Origin: Oscillospiraceae bacterium
Lineage (GTDB): Bacteria; Bacillota_A; Clostridia; Oscillospirales; Oscillospiraceae
Assembly: GCA_902786615.1 (NCBI GenBank)
Contig: CADADE010000027.1
Span: 62,001-126,000 of the forward strand
DNA length: 64,000 bases
Direction of reading: 5' to 3'
The notes under the pieces were generated by a model. The model saw only the letters and a list, made by a program, of their open reading frames with translations. It was not told where the DNA came from and searched no databases. Position 1 is the stretch's first letter; the number at the start of each line of letters is the position of its first letter. This document shows, one piece after another, positions 23,831-32,825 of this stretch. Both the position numbers and the translations under genes were made by a program.

Positions 23831-24445
23831 ATGGTCAGAGCGGCGGCATTGGTATCCGGGGACGGGGCAAGACTCCAGGCGATCCTGGATTCCATGTACT
23901 TTAAGGAAATACCGAATTTTGAGCTGGTTGCGGTCATCTCCACGGCCAGGGAGGTCAACGCCATGAAGCGCGCCCTCAACGCGGGGGTACCTGCCTATGT
24001 GGTGGACCCGGAGCTCTTCCCCAACAGCACCAGCCATTCGATGGCGGTTGCCAACAAGCTGCGGGATATGGACATTGAGCTCGTGATCCTGGCGGGCTAT
24101 GACCTTCCGCTGGGGGTCATCCCCTACCAGTTCAAAAACCGCATCATCGGCACCTTCCCGGCGCTCTATCCCGCCTTTGAGGATGCGGAGGGGGACATTC
24201 AGCGCGCCGTGCTGGAACGGGGGCTCAAGCTCACCGGGGCAACGTCCTACTTTGCCGACGGGGACGGGCGCGTGGGCAGCATCATCCTCCAGCGCGCAGT
24301 GGAGGTCCGCGCGGACGACACGCCCGAGACTCTATCCAGGCGCGTGCTTGAGGAGGCCGAGTGGCGCATCCTCAGCCAGTCGGTGATCCTCTACTGCTCC
24401 GGAAAGCTGAAAATTCACGGCAACCGGGTGCTGATCGAAAAATAA
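23831..24445 (+). CDS. PurN-family (GAR formyltransferase-like) protein lacking catalytic residues
   Basis: A 204-residue protein with the fold-defining features of phosphoribosylglycinamide formyltransferase: AALVSGDGARLQAILDSM matches the PurN SGNGSNLQAII start, LVILAGYDLPL matches VVVLAGFM, and GATSYFADGDGRVGSIILQ matches the folate-loop region. By hand alignment with E. coli PurN, Asn106, His108 and Asp144 are replaced by Gly, Phe and Arg (IIGTFPALYP in place of LLNIHPSLLP). It is therefore unlikely to transfer formyl groups. The start at 23831 has GAGAGG 6 nt upstream. It is a single-gene unit with its own promoter and terminator. Role unknown: a regulator, binding protein or repurposed enzyme. 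Confidence 0.85.
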   Translation: MVRAAALVSGDGARLQAILDSMYFKEIPNFELVAVISTAREVNAMKRALNAGVPAYVVDPELFPNSTSHSMAVANKLRDMDIELVILAGYDLPLGVIPYQFKNRIIGTFPALYPAFEDAEGDIQRAVLERGLKLTGATSYFADGDGRVGSIILQRAVEVRADDTPETLSRRVLEEAEWRILSQSVILYCSGKLKIHGNRVLIEK

Positions 24446-24453
24446 ACGCAAGG

Positions 24454-24481
24454 GGCGAGTCCGTAAGGATTCGCCTTTTTT
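24454..24481 (+). terminator. Terminator after the PurN-like gene
   Basis: GGCGAGTCC pairs with GGATTCGCC (one G-T) around GTAA, followed by six T residues. Confidence 0.9.
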
Positions 24482-24494
24482 GCATTTCTTTGTG

Positions 24495-24523
24495 TTGTAA
24501 AGGCGCAGCTTTTGTGGTATTCT
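24495..24523 (+). promoter_or_regulatory. Promoter of the glycan operon
   Basis: TTGTAA, 17-nt spacer, TATTCT with TGG directly upstream (extended -10). It precedes nine tightly packed genes and is the only convincing promoter I see for them. Confidence 0.65.
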
Positions 24524-24557
24524 GTATTGGATTGCTTTTGAATAAGGAGAGACAGTC

Positions 24558-25448
24558 ATGATCCTTGCGGTTACAGGCATCACCGGCCACACCGGCGGCT
24601 ATTTTTTGCAGGAGCTGATCCGGAATCACTTTGACGGTACCCTGCGCCCCCTGGTGCGCGAGAGCTCCGACACCCGCGCGCTGGACGCATCCGGCCTGCG
24701 TGTGGAGAAGGTCGTGGGCGACATCAAGAACCCGGACGATCTCTTCCGCCTGGTAAACGGCGCGGACAGGGTCCTGCACATCGCGGGCATCCGCGATACC
24801 CTCCCGCTGATAGAGGCCATCGACAGAGCCGGGGTGAAGGGGCACATCGTCCTCGTGCATACGACGGGCATCTACTCGCGCTTTCGCATGGCAAGCGGCG
24901 AATATAAGGAAATCGAGCAGGCGCTGCAGAAGTACCTTGACAAAGGGCTGAACGTCACGATCCTGCGCCCCACCATGATCTTCGGCGACATGTGCGACCG
25001 CAATATCCACAAGTTTATCCGCATGGTGGACAAGCTCCCCGTCATGCCGCAGGTGCGGGGCGGGAAGGCCAGGATCCAGCCCGTCAACGCCCGCGACCTG
25101 GGCCGCGCCTATTACCAGTGCGTCATGGCGGAAAAGCTGCCGGAGCCCGACTATGTGGTGTCCGGCAGCCGCCAGCTTACGCTGCGGGAGCTTTGCAGCC
25201 TGATCGGAATATACCTCGGTAAGAAGACGCGCTTTGTAAACGTGCCCACGATGGCCGTGGCGGGCGGCATGTGGTGCGTAAAGGAGCTTACGGGCGGCAG
25301 GGTCGACTATGTGGAAAAGGCGCTGCGTCTGAGCGAAGACCGCGTTTTTAGCCATGAGAAGGCCACGCGCGACTTCGGCTTCGAGCCGGAGCCCTTCGAT
25401 GTGGGTCTCAAACGCGAGGTGGAGGAATACCTGCATGTCAGAAAATAA
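24558..25448 (+). CDS. NAD(P)-dependent epimerase/dehydratase-like protein
   Basis: A 296-residue extended SDR protein starting with the nucleotide-binding motif AVTGITGHTGGYFLQEL. GADRVLHIAGI and LRPTMIFG are further Rossmann/SDR landmarks. The usual active-site YxxxK is not evident: HTTGIYSRF takes the place of the Tyr segment, so it may be an atypical (NmrA-like) SDR rather than a classical sugar epimerase. It is the first gene of the glycan operon and overlaps the first glycosyltransferase by 14 nt, which ties it to sugar modification or to lipid-linked glycan metabolism. Confidence 0.8.
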   Translation: MILAVTGITGHTGGYFLQELIRNHFDGTLRPLVRESSDTRALDASGLRVEKVVGDIKNPDDLFRLVNGADRVLHIAGIRDTLPLIEAIDRAGVKGHIVLVHTTGIYSRFRMASGEYKEIEQALQKYLDKGLNVTILRPTMIFGDMCDRNIHKFIRMVDKLPVMPQVRGGKARIQPVNARDLGRAYYQCVMAEKLPEPDYVVSGSRQLTLRELCSLIGIYLGKKTRFVNVPTMAVAGGMWCVKELTGGRVDYVEKALRLSEDRVFSHEKATRDFGFEPEPFDVGLKREVEEYLHVRK

Positions 25449-26535
25449 AACCGTACTCTTTCTCTCCAATCACTTCATCACGCTCTACTCCTTCCGTCGG
25501 GAGCTCATCGAGCGTCTGGTAAAAATGGGGCACCGGGTGGTGCTGTCTATGCCGGCGGACGATCAGAACGTGTTTTTTCGCGACATGGGCTGTGAGATCA
25601 TCGAGACGCCCATGTCCCGCCGGGGCCTGAACCCGGCGGAGGATCTGGCTCTTCTGCGCCGCTACCGGCGCATTATGCTGGAAGTGCAGCCCGACATTAT
25701 TTTCAGCTATACCTCCAAGCCCGATATTTACGGCTCCATGGCGTCGACGGCGCTGGGCTTCCGGCAGGTGTGCAACATCACGGGGCGCGGCAACTCCCTG
25801 GCCTACGACAACGCCCTCGCCGCGGTGGTGCGCAGTCTCTACCGCGCCTCCATCCGCAATTGCTACAAGGTCTTTTTCCAGAACGCCGATGACCGGGACT
25901 ACTTCCTCCGCTACCATATTGTGAAGGACAACTGGGCGCTGATCCCCGGCTCCGGGGTCAATCTCCAACAGCACGTTCTGAGTCCCATGCCCGACGACGG
26001 GGAGATCCGTTTTCTCTATATCGGGCGCATCATGTCCGTCAAGGGCGTCGACCAGCTTCTCGACTGCGCGGTCGCCGTCCGGCGCAGGCACCCGAACACC
26101 CGCTTCCTGCTTGCGGGCTTTGTGGAACAGGAGCAGTACAAGGCCAAGCTCAAGGAATATGAAGCGAAGGGCTTTATCGAACATCTCGGCTTTCAGAAGG
26201 ATATCGACGCCGTGATCCGCCGCTGCCACTGCACGATCCTCCCCTCCCACGGGGGCGAGGGGGTGCCGAACGCGGTGCTGGAATCCGCCGCCGTGGGCAG
26301 GGCCTGCATCGTCTCCGACGTCCCCGGCTCGCGCGACGCGGTGGAGGACGGCGTGACGGGCTATCTCTTCGAGCCGCGCAGCAGCGCCGACCTCATCGAC
26401 AAGGTGGAGCGCTTCCTCGCCCTGTCGAAGGAGCAGCGCGAGCAGATGGGCCTTGCCGGGCACGACAAGGCCGCGCGGGAGTTCGACCGCGAAATCGTCA
26501 TCAGGGCCTATCTTAAAGAAGTCGAAGACGCATAA
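25435..26535 (+). CDS. Glycosyltransferase family 4
   Basis: A 366-residue GT-B fold glycosyltransferase. The N-terminal half starts KTVLFLSNHFITLYSFRREL and contains DIIFSYTSKPDIYGS and NITGRGNSLAYDN; the C-terminal half has IRFLYIGRIMSVKGVDQLLD and the nucleotide-sugar binding segment PSHGGEGVPNAVLESAAVGR with the GEGVPNAVLE EX7E-like motif. The family resembles bacillosamine/N-acetylgalactosamine transferases of the WbnK/PglA type. It is cytoplasmic and membrane-associated. RBS GGAGG lies inside the end of the preceding gene. Donor and acceptor unknown. Confidence 0.92.
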   Translation: MSENKTVLFLSNHFITLYSFRRELIERLVKMGHRVVLSMPADDQNVFFRDMGCEIIETPMSRRGLNPAEDLALLRRYRRIMLEVQPDIIFSYTSKPDIYGSMASTALGFRQVCNITGRGNSLAYDNALAAVVRSLYRASIRNCYKVFFQNADDRDYFLRYHIVKDNWALIPGSGVNLQQHVLSPMPDDGEIRFLYIGRIMSVKGVDQLLDCAVAVRRRHPNTRFLLAGFVEQEQYKAKLKEYEAKGFIEHLGFQKDIDAVIRRCHCTILPSHGGEGVPNAVLESAAVGRACIVSDVPGSRDAVEDGVTGYLFEPRSSADLIDKVERFLALSKEQREQMGLAGHDKAAREFDREIVIRAYLKEVEDA

Positions 26536-26553
26536 GACAAGGAGCGTATATCC

Positions 26554-27117
26554 ATGTCCATACGCAGAATGTTCAACAATGCCGTGAGCATTGTGTTTAC
26601 CTTTATCAAGTTCAGCATCATGAAGCTCTTTCTCGGCTCAGGCTTTCACTTTAAGCCCATCTGCCGCTTTTCGCCCAATGTGGTCACGGAGTTTGAGCAC
26701 GGAAGCCACGTCTCTATCGGAAACCGCACCCGCATCCACTCCGGCTGCAAGCTCAAGGTGCGCAAGGGCGCGACGCTGAAGCTTTCTGACGACGTAGTGT
26801 TTACCTATAACTGCATGATCAACTGCCGCGACAGCGTCACCATCGGGGAGGGGACCTCCATGGGCCCCAACGCCTGCATCTACGACCATGACCACGACTT
26901 TCGCGCGGGGCTGGACGAGCTGCGCTTCAAGACCGCCCCGGTGGTCATCGGCAAAAACTGCTGGATCGCGGCGGGCACCGTCATCCTCATGGGCACCACC
27001 ATCGGCGACAACTGCATGATCGGCGCGGGCTGCATCCTCAAGGGGGACATCCCGGCAAATTCCGTCGTCACCCAGAAGCGCGAGACCGTGATCCGCCCCT
27101 GGGAGGTGCGCTCATGA
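26554..27117 (+). CDS. Hexapeptide-repeat (left-handed beta helix) O-acetyltransferase
   Basis: A 187-residue acyltransferase of the WbbJ/LbH-MAT type. The hexapeptide turns are visible from about residue 55 (VSIGNRTRI, IGEGTSMGPNACIYDHDH) to VVIGKNCWIAAGTVILMGTTIGDNCMIGAGC. The conserved DHDHDF motif provides the catalytic His. It would O-acetylate a nucleotide sugar or lipid-linked sugar in the cytoplasm. AAGGAG stands 10 nt before the ATG; its stop overlaps the next start (ATGA). It is one of two O-acylation routes in this operon; the other is the MBOAT pair at the 3' end. Confidence 0.93.
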   Translation: MSIRRMFNNAVSIVFTFIKFSIMKLFLGSGFHFKPICRFSPNVVTEFEHGSHVSIGNRTRIHSGCKLKVRKGATLKLSDDVVFTYNCMINCRDSVTIGEGTSMGPNACIYDHDHDFRAGLDELRFKTAPVVIGKNCWIAAGTVILMGTTIGDNCMIGAGCILKGDIPANSVVTQKRETVIRPWEVRS

Positions 27118-28217
27118 TCCGCGTGCTGCACATGATCGCAAGTCTGGACGTGGGCGGCTCGCAGACCGTGATGATGAACATTTACCGCAACATCGACCGG
27201 GAGAAGATCCAGTTCGACTTCGTGATCGACCACCCGAAGGAGGACTATTTTGCCGAGGAGATCCGCTCTCTCGGCGGGCGGGTGTACACCATGCCCGCCT
27301 TCCGCGGCACCAACGCCGGGGAGATCAGGCGCGACTGGAACAACTTTTTCTACACCCACCCGGAATATACCATCCTCCACTCCCACACGCGAAGCTATGC
27401 CGCGCTCTATCTCCCGGTGGCGAAGGCCCACGGGGTCAAGACCATCATCCACAGCCACTCCACCTCCACCGGCGGCGGCGTGAAGGGCGCGGTCAAGGCC
27501 GTGATGCAGCTTCCGCTGCGCCATCAGGCGGACGTGCTGATGGCCTGCTCCCTGGACGCGGGGGAATGGCTCTACGGCAAGAGGGCCTGTCAGAGCGAAC
27601 GCTTCATTCTCCTGCCGAACGGCATCGACACGCGCCGCTTCGCCCTCGCCCCGGGAACGCGCGAGCGCTATCGCCGGGAGCTGGGGCTGGAGGGCCGCTA
27701 TGTGATCGGCAATGTGGGCCGTTTTTATGATGTGAAAAACCACACGTTCCTGCTGGACGTGTTTCAGAAGATCCATGAGCGCGAGCCGGAGGCCATGCTG
27801 CTTCTGGTGGGCGTCGGCCCCCTGCAGCAGCAGATGGCGCAGAAGGCCGTTGAGCTCGGCGTGGCGGAGCAGGTCATCATGACCGGCAACCGTGACGACG
27901 TGCCGGAGCTTCTCGGCGCGATGGACGTGTTCGCCTTTCCCTCTCTGTGGGAGGGGCTGCCCATGACGGTGGTGGAGGCGCAGGCCGCAGGGCTTCCCTG
28001 CGTGCTGTCCGACACCATCACCAAGGAGGTGGACGTATCGCCGCTGGTGGAATATCTGCCCCTCGGCGACGCGGAGCAATGGGCGGACGCGCTGCTCACG
28101 CGAAGGCAGCGCCAGGACGTGTCGAAAAACATCGCCCGCGCGGGCTTTGACATCCGCTCCTCCGTCAAGCGCCTTACAGAACTTTACACCGCGCTTGACC
28201 GCGCGGCGCGCACATGA
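27114..28217 (+). CDS. Glycosyltransferase family 4 (EpsF-like)
   Basis: A 367-residue GT4 enzyme. The N-terminus RVLHMIASLDVGGSQTVMMN with GG-x-Q/E is typical of EpsF/CapM-like transferases; the middle has IIHSHSTSTGGGVKG and NGIDTRRF; the C-terminal nucleotide-binding part has GNVGRFYDVKNHTFLLD and FPSLWEGLPMTVVEAQAAGL with the EX7E motif. Coupled by ATGA overlaps on both sides. Likely adds one hexose to a lipid-linked repeat unit; donor unknown. Confidence 0.93.
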   Translation: MIRVLHMIASLDVGGSQTVMMNIYRNIDREKIQFDFVIDHPKEDYFAEEIRSLGGRVYTMPAFRGTNAGEIRRDWNNFFYTHPEYTILHSHTRSYAALYLPVAKAHGVKTIIHSHSTSTGGGVKGAVKAVMQLPLRHQADVLMACSLDAGEWLYGKRACQSERFILLPNGIDTRRFALAPGTRERYRRELGLEGRYVIGNVGRFYDVKNHTFLLDVFQKIHEREPEAMLLLVGVGPLQQQMAQKAVELGVAEQVIMTGNRDDVPELLGAMDVFAFPSLWEGLPMTVVEAQAAGLPCVLSDTITKEVDVSPLVEYLPLGDAEQWADALLTRRQRQDVSKNIARAGFDIRSSVKRLTELYTALDRAART

Positions 28218-28234
28218 GCGCAAAGGAGGCTGCC

Positions 28235-29332
28235 ATGGGCAAGAAAAAAACCGTCATGCTTTACATCAACTGCCTGCACAGCCCCGGCGGGGCCGAGCGG
28301 GTGTTCAGCCAGCTTGCCGAGCGCTTTGCCGACTGCGGCTGGCGTTCCATCCTCGTGACCTCCTACAGGGAACCGGGGCGGGTGGAGTATCCCCTCTCCG
28401 AGCGGGTGGAGCGCTATAATATGGAGGCCGAGCGCCTTTTTGAAAGCCGCCTGAAGCGAAACGCCCACCGCATCGCCCACCTGAGAAGGCTCATCCGCAA
28501 ATGCAGGCCCGACCTTCTCATCACCTGCATGCAGGAGCCGAACTTTCGCGGCATGGTGGCCTCGATGGGCCTGCCGGTGCGGCGCATGGTTTCGGTCTGC
28601 AACGCGGCGGAAAAGGAATACCCCGGCCTCATGGGGAAGCTTGTGGGGCGCGTGCTGATGCCGATGGCGGAGGGCTGCGTCTTCCAGACGGAGGAGGAAA
28701 AGCGCTGGTTCCCCGCGCGGCTGCAGAAGAAGGGGCGCATCATTATGAACCAGGTGAACGAGTCCTTTTTCAACGTGACGCGCACCGGCCCCCGGCGCGG
28801 CATTGTCACCGTGGGGAAGCTGCGCGCGCAGAAAAACCAGGCCCTGCTGATCCGCGCCTTTTCCCGCATTGCCGGGCAGACGGAGGAAAACCTGCTGCTC
28901 TACGGCGCGGGCGAGCTGCACGATGAACTCAAAGCGCTGGTCGATTCCCTTGGCCTGCAGGCGCGCGTTAAGTTCATGGGTCTGAGCACGGACGTTGCCG
29001 GTGATATCAAGGACGCGAAGCTCTTCGTCATGTCCTCGGACTATGAGGGGCTGCCGAACGCTCTGCTCGAGGCGATGGCCCTGGGGCTGCCCTGCATTTC
29101 GACCGACTGCGAGGGCGGCGGCCCCGCCATGGTGATCGAAAACGGCGTGAACGGCCTGTTGGTGCCCATGCGGGACGAACAGGCGCTGGCGGACGCCATG
29201 CTGCGGCTTCTGAACGCGCCCGGTGAGGCGGAAAAGCTCGGCGCCGCCGCGCGGGAGACCGCCCGCCGCTTCCGGCCGGACGCGGTCTTTGCCGAGTGGA
29301 TGCGCTATGCGGAGGATATCCTGAATGGCTGA
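28235..29332 (+). CDS. Glycosyltransferase family 4
   Basis: A 365-residue GT4 enzyme: VMLYINCLHSPGGAERVFSQ at the start (SPGGAER acceptor-side loop), TCMQEPNFRG, and in the C-terminal domain IVTVGKLRAQKNQALLIRAF and SSDYEGLPNALLEAMALGL. The ATG at 28235 is preferred over the upstream ATG at 28214 because AGGAGG lies 7 nt before it. The frame overlaps the next gene by 8 nt. Acts in the cytoplasm on the same glycan as its neighbours, by context. Confidence 0.92.
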   Translation: MGKKKTVMLYINCLHSPGGAERVFSQLAERFADCGWRSILVTSYREPGRVEYPLSERVERYNMEAERLFESRLKRNAHRIAHLRRLIRKCRPDLLITCMQEPNFRGMVASMGLPVRRMVSVCNAAEKEYPGLMGKLVGRVLMPMAEGCVFQTEEEKRWFPARLQKKGRIIMNQVNESFFNVTRTGPRRGIVTVGKLRAQKNQALLIRAFSRIAGQTEENLLLYGAGELHDELKALVDSLGLQARVKFMGLSTDVAGDIKDAKLFVMSSDYEGLPNALLEAMALGLPCISTDCEGGGPAMVIENGVNGLLVPMRDEQALADAMLRLLNAPGEAEKLGAAARETARRFRPDAVFAEWMRYAEDILNG

Positions 29333-30347
29333 GCCTGTCTTTTTCAGCGTCCTGATCCCGGTTTACAATGTGGAGACCTACCTGCGCGCGTGTCTGGACT
29401 CCGCCCTCTCCCAGGGCTGGGAGAAGCTGGAGCTCATCCTGGTGGACGACGGCTCCACGGACCGAAGCGGCGCGATCTGCGACGAATACGCGAAAAACGA
29501 TCCGCGCATCCAGGTGGTCCACAAGCCCAACGGCGGGCTCATGTCCGCGCGCCGCGCCGCCGTTGCGCGGGCGCGGGGGGACTATTTTCTGTTCGCCGAC
29601 TCCGACGACAGGCTTTTGCCCGGCGTATTTGAAACGCTCTCGGAGGCGATCGGCAGCAGCGGCGCGGACTGCCTGGTCTACGGCGTCACCCGCGAATGGC
29701 CGGGCGGCCCCCTCCATGTGAAGTGTCCGGACGCGCTCTGCAATCGGGTAATCACCGACAAGCGTGCGATTTTGAATCTCATGCTCAACGACAATACCTA
29801 TAATTCCCTCTGCCGCAAATGCGTAAAGCGCAGCTGCTTCGACGGCCGGGATTTCAGCCCCTGGTTTCACATCAGCATGGGCGAGGATCTGCTTCAGAGC
29901 ACCGAGATCCTGGAAAACGCCAAAAGCTTTTTCTTCCTGCCGCAGGAGTTTTACTACTACCGCTATAACGGCGGGAGCATCTCGCGCACGTTCCCCTATG
30001 ACGGCTACCGGGCGAGCTTTGAGAAGGAGCGCTTCCTGCTCGACTGGCTGAGACGGCTGGGGATATTCGGCGAGGCGGACTATGACCGCTGGCGCAATCA
30101 TCTGCTCGACGAGCTGGTGATCGAGCTCAAGCATATCTGCCGCGAATGCTCAAGCAGAGACAACGCCGTCTCCGCGATGGAGAGCATATTGGCCTCCGAT
30201 TTCTACCGCGAATTTCTCTCCCCCGGTTACCGGGGCGGCGGGGGCGGGCTTCGGCGGATGCCGAACCGCCTGGTGATCGCCCTGCTGCAGGAGCGCCGCT
30301 TCGACACGCTGCGCTTTTTCTGCGCAAAGGTCTACCGGGCCAGATAG
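29325..30347 (+). CDS. Glycosyltransferase family 2
   Basis: A 340-residue GT-A fold transferase: FSVLIPVYNVETYLRACLDS, LILVDDGSTDRSGAICDEYA, and the metal-binding DSDDRL (DXD-like). The C-terminal region (HISMGEDLLQSTEILENAKS) contains the ED motif typical of inverting GT2 enzymes with a CpsJ/EpsJ character. RBS sits in the preceding gene. It would transfer a sugar to the lipid-linked intermediate; specificity unknown. Confidence 0.93.
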   Translation: MAEPVFFSVLIPVYNVETYLRACLDSALSQGWEKLELILVDDGSTDRSGAICDEYAKNDPRIQVVHKPNGGLMSARRAAVARARGDYFLFADSDDRLLPGVFETLSEAIGSSGADCLVYGVTREWPGGPLHVKCPDALCNRVITDKRAILNLMLNDNTYNSLCRKCVKRSCFDGRDFSPWFHISMGEDLLQSTEILENAKSFFFLPQEFYYYRYNGGSISRTFPYDGYRASFEKERFLLDWLRRLGIFGEADYDRWRNHLLDELVIELKHICRECSSRDNAVSAMESILASDFYREFLSPGYRGGGGGLRRMPNRLVIALLQERRFDTLRFFCAKVYRAR

Positions 30348-30356
30348 AGGTACCCC

Positions 30357-31799
30357 ATGGAAAAAGGAAAGATTATCCGCTCCCTGTTCTACAAGTTCAC
30401 AGAGCGCTTTGCCGTCAAGCTGATCGGGCTTGTCATCGGCATTCTTCTGGCCCGCCTGCTCACGCCGGAGATCCTCGGTCAGGTCGCCATTCTGGAGATC
30501 TTTGTAAACCTCTCCTTCGTGCTCATTGACGACGGCGTCAACAGCGCGCTGGTGCAGTCGAAAACCGCCGATGAGCGGGACTATGTCACCGTGTTTTTCA
30601 TTACGGCAGGCATCGTGGCCTTTGCGATCGGCCTGCTGCAGCTTTTCGCCCCGGCGATCGCGGCGTATTACAAGAGTCCGGCGCTTGTCCGGCCCCTGCG
30701 TTTTTACGCCTTCTCGCTGGTGTTCAGCTCCTTCAACTCCATCCAGGTGGCAAGGATACAGCGGGAAATGCGCTTTCGGGAAATGATGTACTGCAATCTC
30801 GCCGCGACGGTGCTGGCGGGGGCGCTGGGCGTGGCGCTGGCCTATTCCGGCGCGGGGCTCTGGGCGCTGGTGGCCTATCATTTCGGGCAGATCGTGGTGG
30901 CGTGCCTCGCGACCTTCCTGGTGCTGCGCTGGATCCCGCACGGGCGCTTCTCCGCGGAGAGCGCAAGGCGCCTCGGCGGCTTCGGCCTCAAGATGCTGCT
31001 GGCCTCCCTGATCACCAATCTCTACAACAGTCTGCGCCCGCTCATCATCGGGCGGCGCTACTCCACCGAGGATCTCGGCTATTACGACCGGGGGCAGAAA
31101 TTTTCCACCACCGTCTCCATGAACCTTGACGCCGCGATCCGCTCGGTGATGTTCCCGGTGCTGTCGCGCTCGCAGGACGAGAGCGCGCAGTTTCTTGCGA
31201 TCCTGCGGCGGATGAAAAAAACCGGCTGCTTTCTGGTTTTCCCGGTGATGTTCGGCATGGCTGCCACAGCCGAGCCCCTCATCCGCCTGCTGCTCAAGGA
31301 GCAGTGGCTGCCCGCCGCGCCCTATCTCGCGCTTTTGAGCTGCGCGGAAGCGCAGGTGCCGCTGACAAGCTCCAACCTGGTGGCGCTCAAATCCCTCGGG
31401 CGGAGCGATCTATACTCCAGACAGGAGCTTCTGCGCCGCGCGCTGATGCTGGTCGTCCTGCTCATCAGCGTCTTTGCCTTCGACACGGCGCTGGCCATCG
31501 CGGTGAGCTTCCTGATCTCCGCGTGGATCGACGTCTGGGTCACGTCCCTGCCGCTGAAAAAGCTCCTGGGCTACAGCTTTACAGATCAGCTCCGGGACGT
31601 CTGGAAATCCGGCCTTGCCGCCGTCGTCATGGCCGGGGCCGTATGGGCGCTCGGGCTTCTTCCGCTCTCACTCGCGCCGCTGCTGATTATGCAGATCATG
31701 CTCGGTGGGGCGCTCTACCTTGGCCTGAGCCTGCTAATGAAAAATGAAAGTCTCGCTTACATACTCTCCCTGGTCAAGCGGCGCAGAGCCGCGCCCTGA
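30357..31799 (+). CDS. Wzx/TuaB-type polysaccharide flippase
   Basis: A 480-residue membrane protein of the MOP exporter superfamily, closest in look to WzxC/TuaB. The start KIIRSLFYKFTERFAVKLIG, the ARLLTPEILGQVA segment and about 12-14 hydrophobic helices (for instance KTGCFLVFPVMFGMAATAEP) support this. It would flip undecaprenyl-linked oligosaccharide units across the membrane. RBS AGAGG is close to the ATG. No gene for a matching polymerase (Wzy) or for a priming glycosyl-1-phosphate transferase is present in the window. Confidence 0.9.
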   Translation: MEKGKIIRSLFYKFTERFAVKLIGLVIGILLARLLTPEILGQVAILEIFVNLSFVLIDDGVNSALVQSKTADERDYVTVFFITAGIVAFAIGLLQLFAPAIAAYYKSPALVRPLRFYAFSLVFSSFNSIQVARIQREMRFREMMYCNLAATVLAGALGVALAYSGAGLWALVAYHFGQIVVACLATFLVLRWIPHGRFSAESARRLGGFGLKMLLASLITNLYNSLRPLIIGRRYSTEDLGYYDRGQKFSTTVSMNLDAAIRSVMFPVLSRSQDESAQFLAILRRMKKTGCFLVFPVMFGMAATAEPLIRLLLKEQWLPAAPYLALLSCAEAQVPLTSSNLVALKSLGRSDLYSRQELLRRALMLVVLLISVFAFDTALAIAVSFLISAWIDVWVTSLPLKKLLGYSFTDQLRDVWKSGLAAVVMAGAVWALGLLPLSLAPLLIMQIMLGGALYLGLSLLMKNESLAYILSLVKRRRAAP

Positions 31800-31820
31800 C
31801 GGGGAGGCAAAGGAAGTTTT

Positions 31821-32825
31821 ATGACAAACAAAACAATCGCCTGGTTTATCAAAGCGCTGCTCGCGGGGGCGCTGGCCTTCGCGCTGCTGTGCACGGCGTG
31901 CTTCTTTTACTTCAACGTACCCGTCCACTTCACGAACCCCGATGGCGCGACGGAGTACAAATACGAATCCGCCCCCTATTTCCGGGGCACGGAGGGCTAT
32001 GGTCACGGCCGCGTCAACAACGACGGCTTCAACAATCTGCGGGATTATACGCCCGGAGAAAAGATCGACGTGCTGCTGATGGGCTCGTCCCACACGGAGG
32101 GCTTCTGCGTGCCGCAGAAGGACAGCGCCGGGGCCGTGCTGCAAAGCCTCTTCGGCGGAGAAAAAAGCGTCTACAACATCGGCATGGCGGGCCACACCTT
32201 CCTCTACTGCGCAAAGCGGCTGGACAAAGCGCTGGAGGTGTACAGGCCCGAAGACTATGTGGTGATCGAGCTTGCCACGCTCAGCTACGACCCCGCCGCG
32301 ATGGACGCGGCGGCGGACGGCACGCTGGCGGATATCCCCTCCCACACGGGCGGATTGCTCACGGCGCTGCAAAAGCTGCCGTTTCTGCGCCTCATGTACA
32401 CCAAGTATTTCAAGGGCGCGAACGAGGCTGTGGCGGCTGCCGCCGGGACGGCGGAGCCCGTATCCGACGACGCCTTTGAGGTCTCGCTCTCCCGCCTGCT
32501 TCAAAAGATCGGGGATGTGAGCCGGGCGCACGGCGTGAAAACCATCCTCGCCTACACCCCCACCGTGACGCCGGATCAGACGGGGCGCGGCGTCACCGAC
32601 GCCCGCCCCGGCGAGCGTGAGGCCTTTGCCCGCCTCTCCGCGGAAAACGGGCTTTTGTTCCTGGATCTCACGGAGCGCAACATCGCCGCCATGGAGAAGG
32701 ACGGGAAGCTTCTCTTCGGCTTTGCCAACACCGCCCCCGGCGCCGGGCATATCAACAGCGCGGGCCTGCGCATCTATGCCGAGGGCGTCTATGAGCTCAT
32801 TGGGAAGGAGGAGGCTGCGCCATGA
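31821..32825 (+). CDS. Membrane-anchored SGNH-hydrolase-like protein, MBOAT partner
   Basis: A 334-residue protein with an N-terminal signal anchor (residues 8-30) and an extracytoplasmic SGNH-like domain. Block I is LLMGSSHTEGF (catalytic Ser candidate), YNIGMAGHTF is the Gly/Asn block, and GHINSAGLRIYAEGVYEL provides the C-terminal His, although the usual Asp two or three residues before it is replaced (GAGH). In alginate and D-alanyl systems such proteins work beside an MBOAT protein to O-acetylate exported glycans. It overlaps the MBOAT gene by 4 nt, which supports the pairing. Confidence 0.8.
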   Translation: MTNKTIAWFIKALLAGALAFALLCTACFFYFNVPVHFTNPDGATEYKYESAPYFRGTEGYGHGRVNNDGFNNLRDYTPGEKIDVLLMGSSHTEGFCVPQKDSAGAVLQSLFGGEKSVYNIGMAGHTFLYCAKRLDKALEVYRPEDYVVIELATLSYDPAAMDAAADGTLADIPSHTGGLLTALQKLPFLRLMYTKYFKGANEAVAAAAGTAEPVSDDAFEVSLSRLLQKIGDVSRAHGVKTILAYTPTVTPDQTGRGVTDARPGEREAFARLSAENGLLFLDLTERNIAAMEKDGKLLFGFANTAPGAGHINSAGLRIYAEGVYELIGKEEAAP

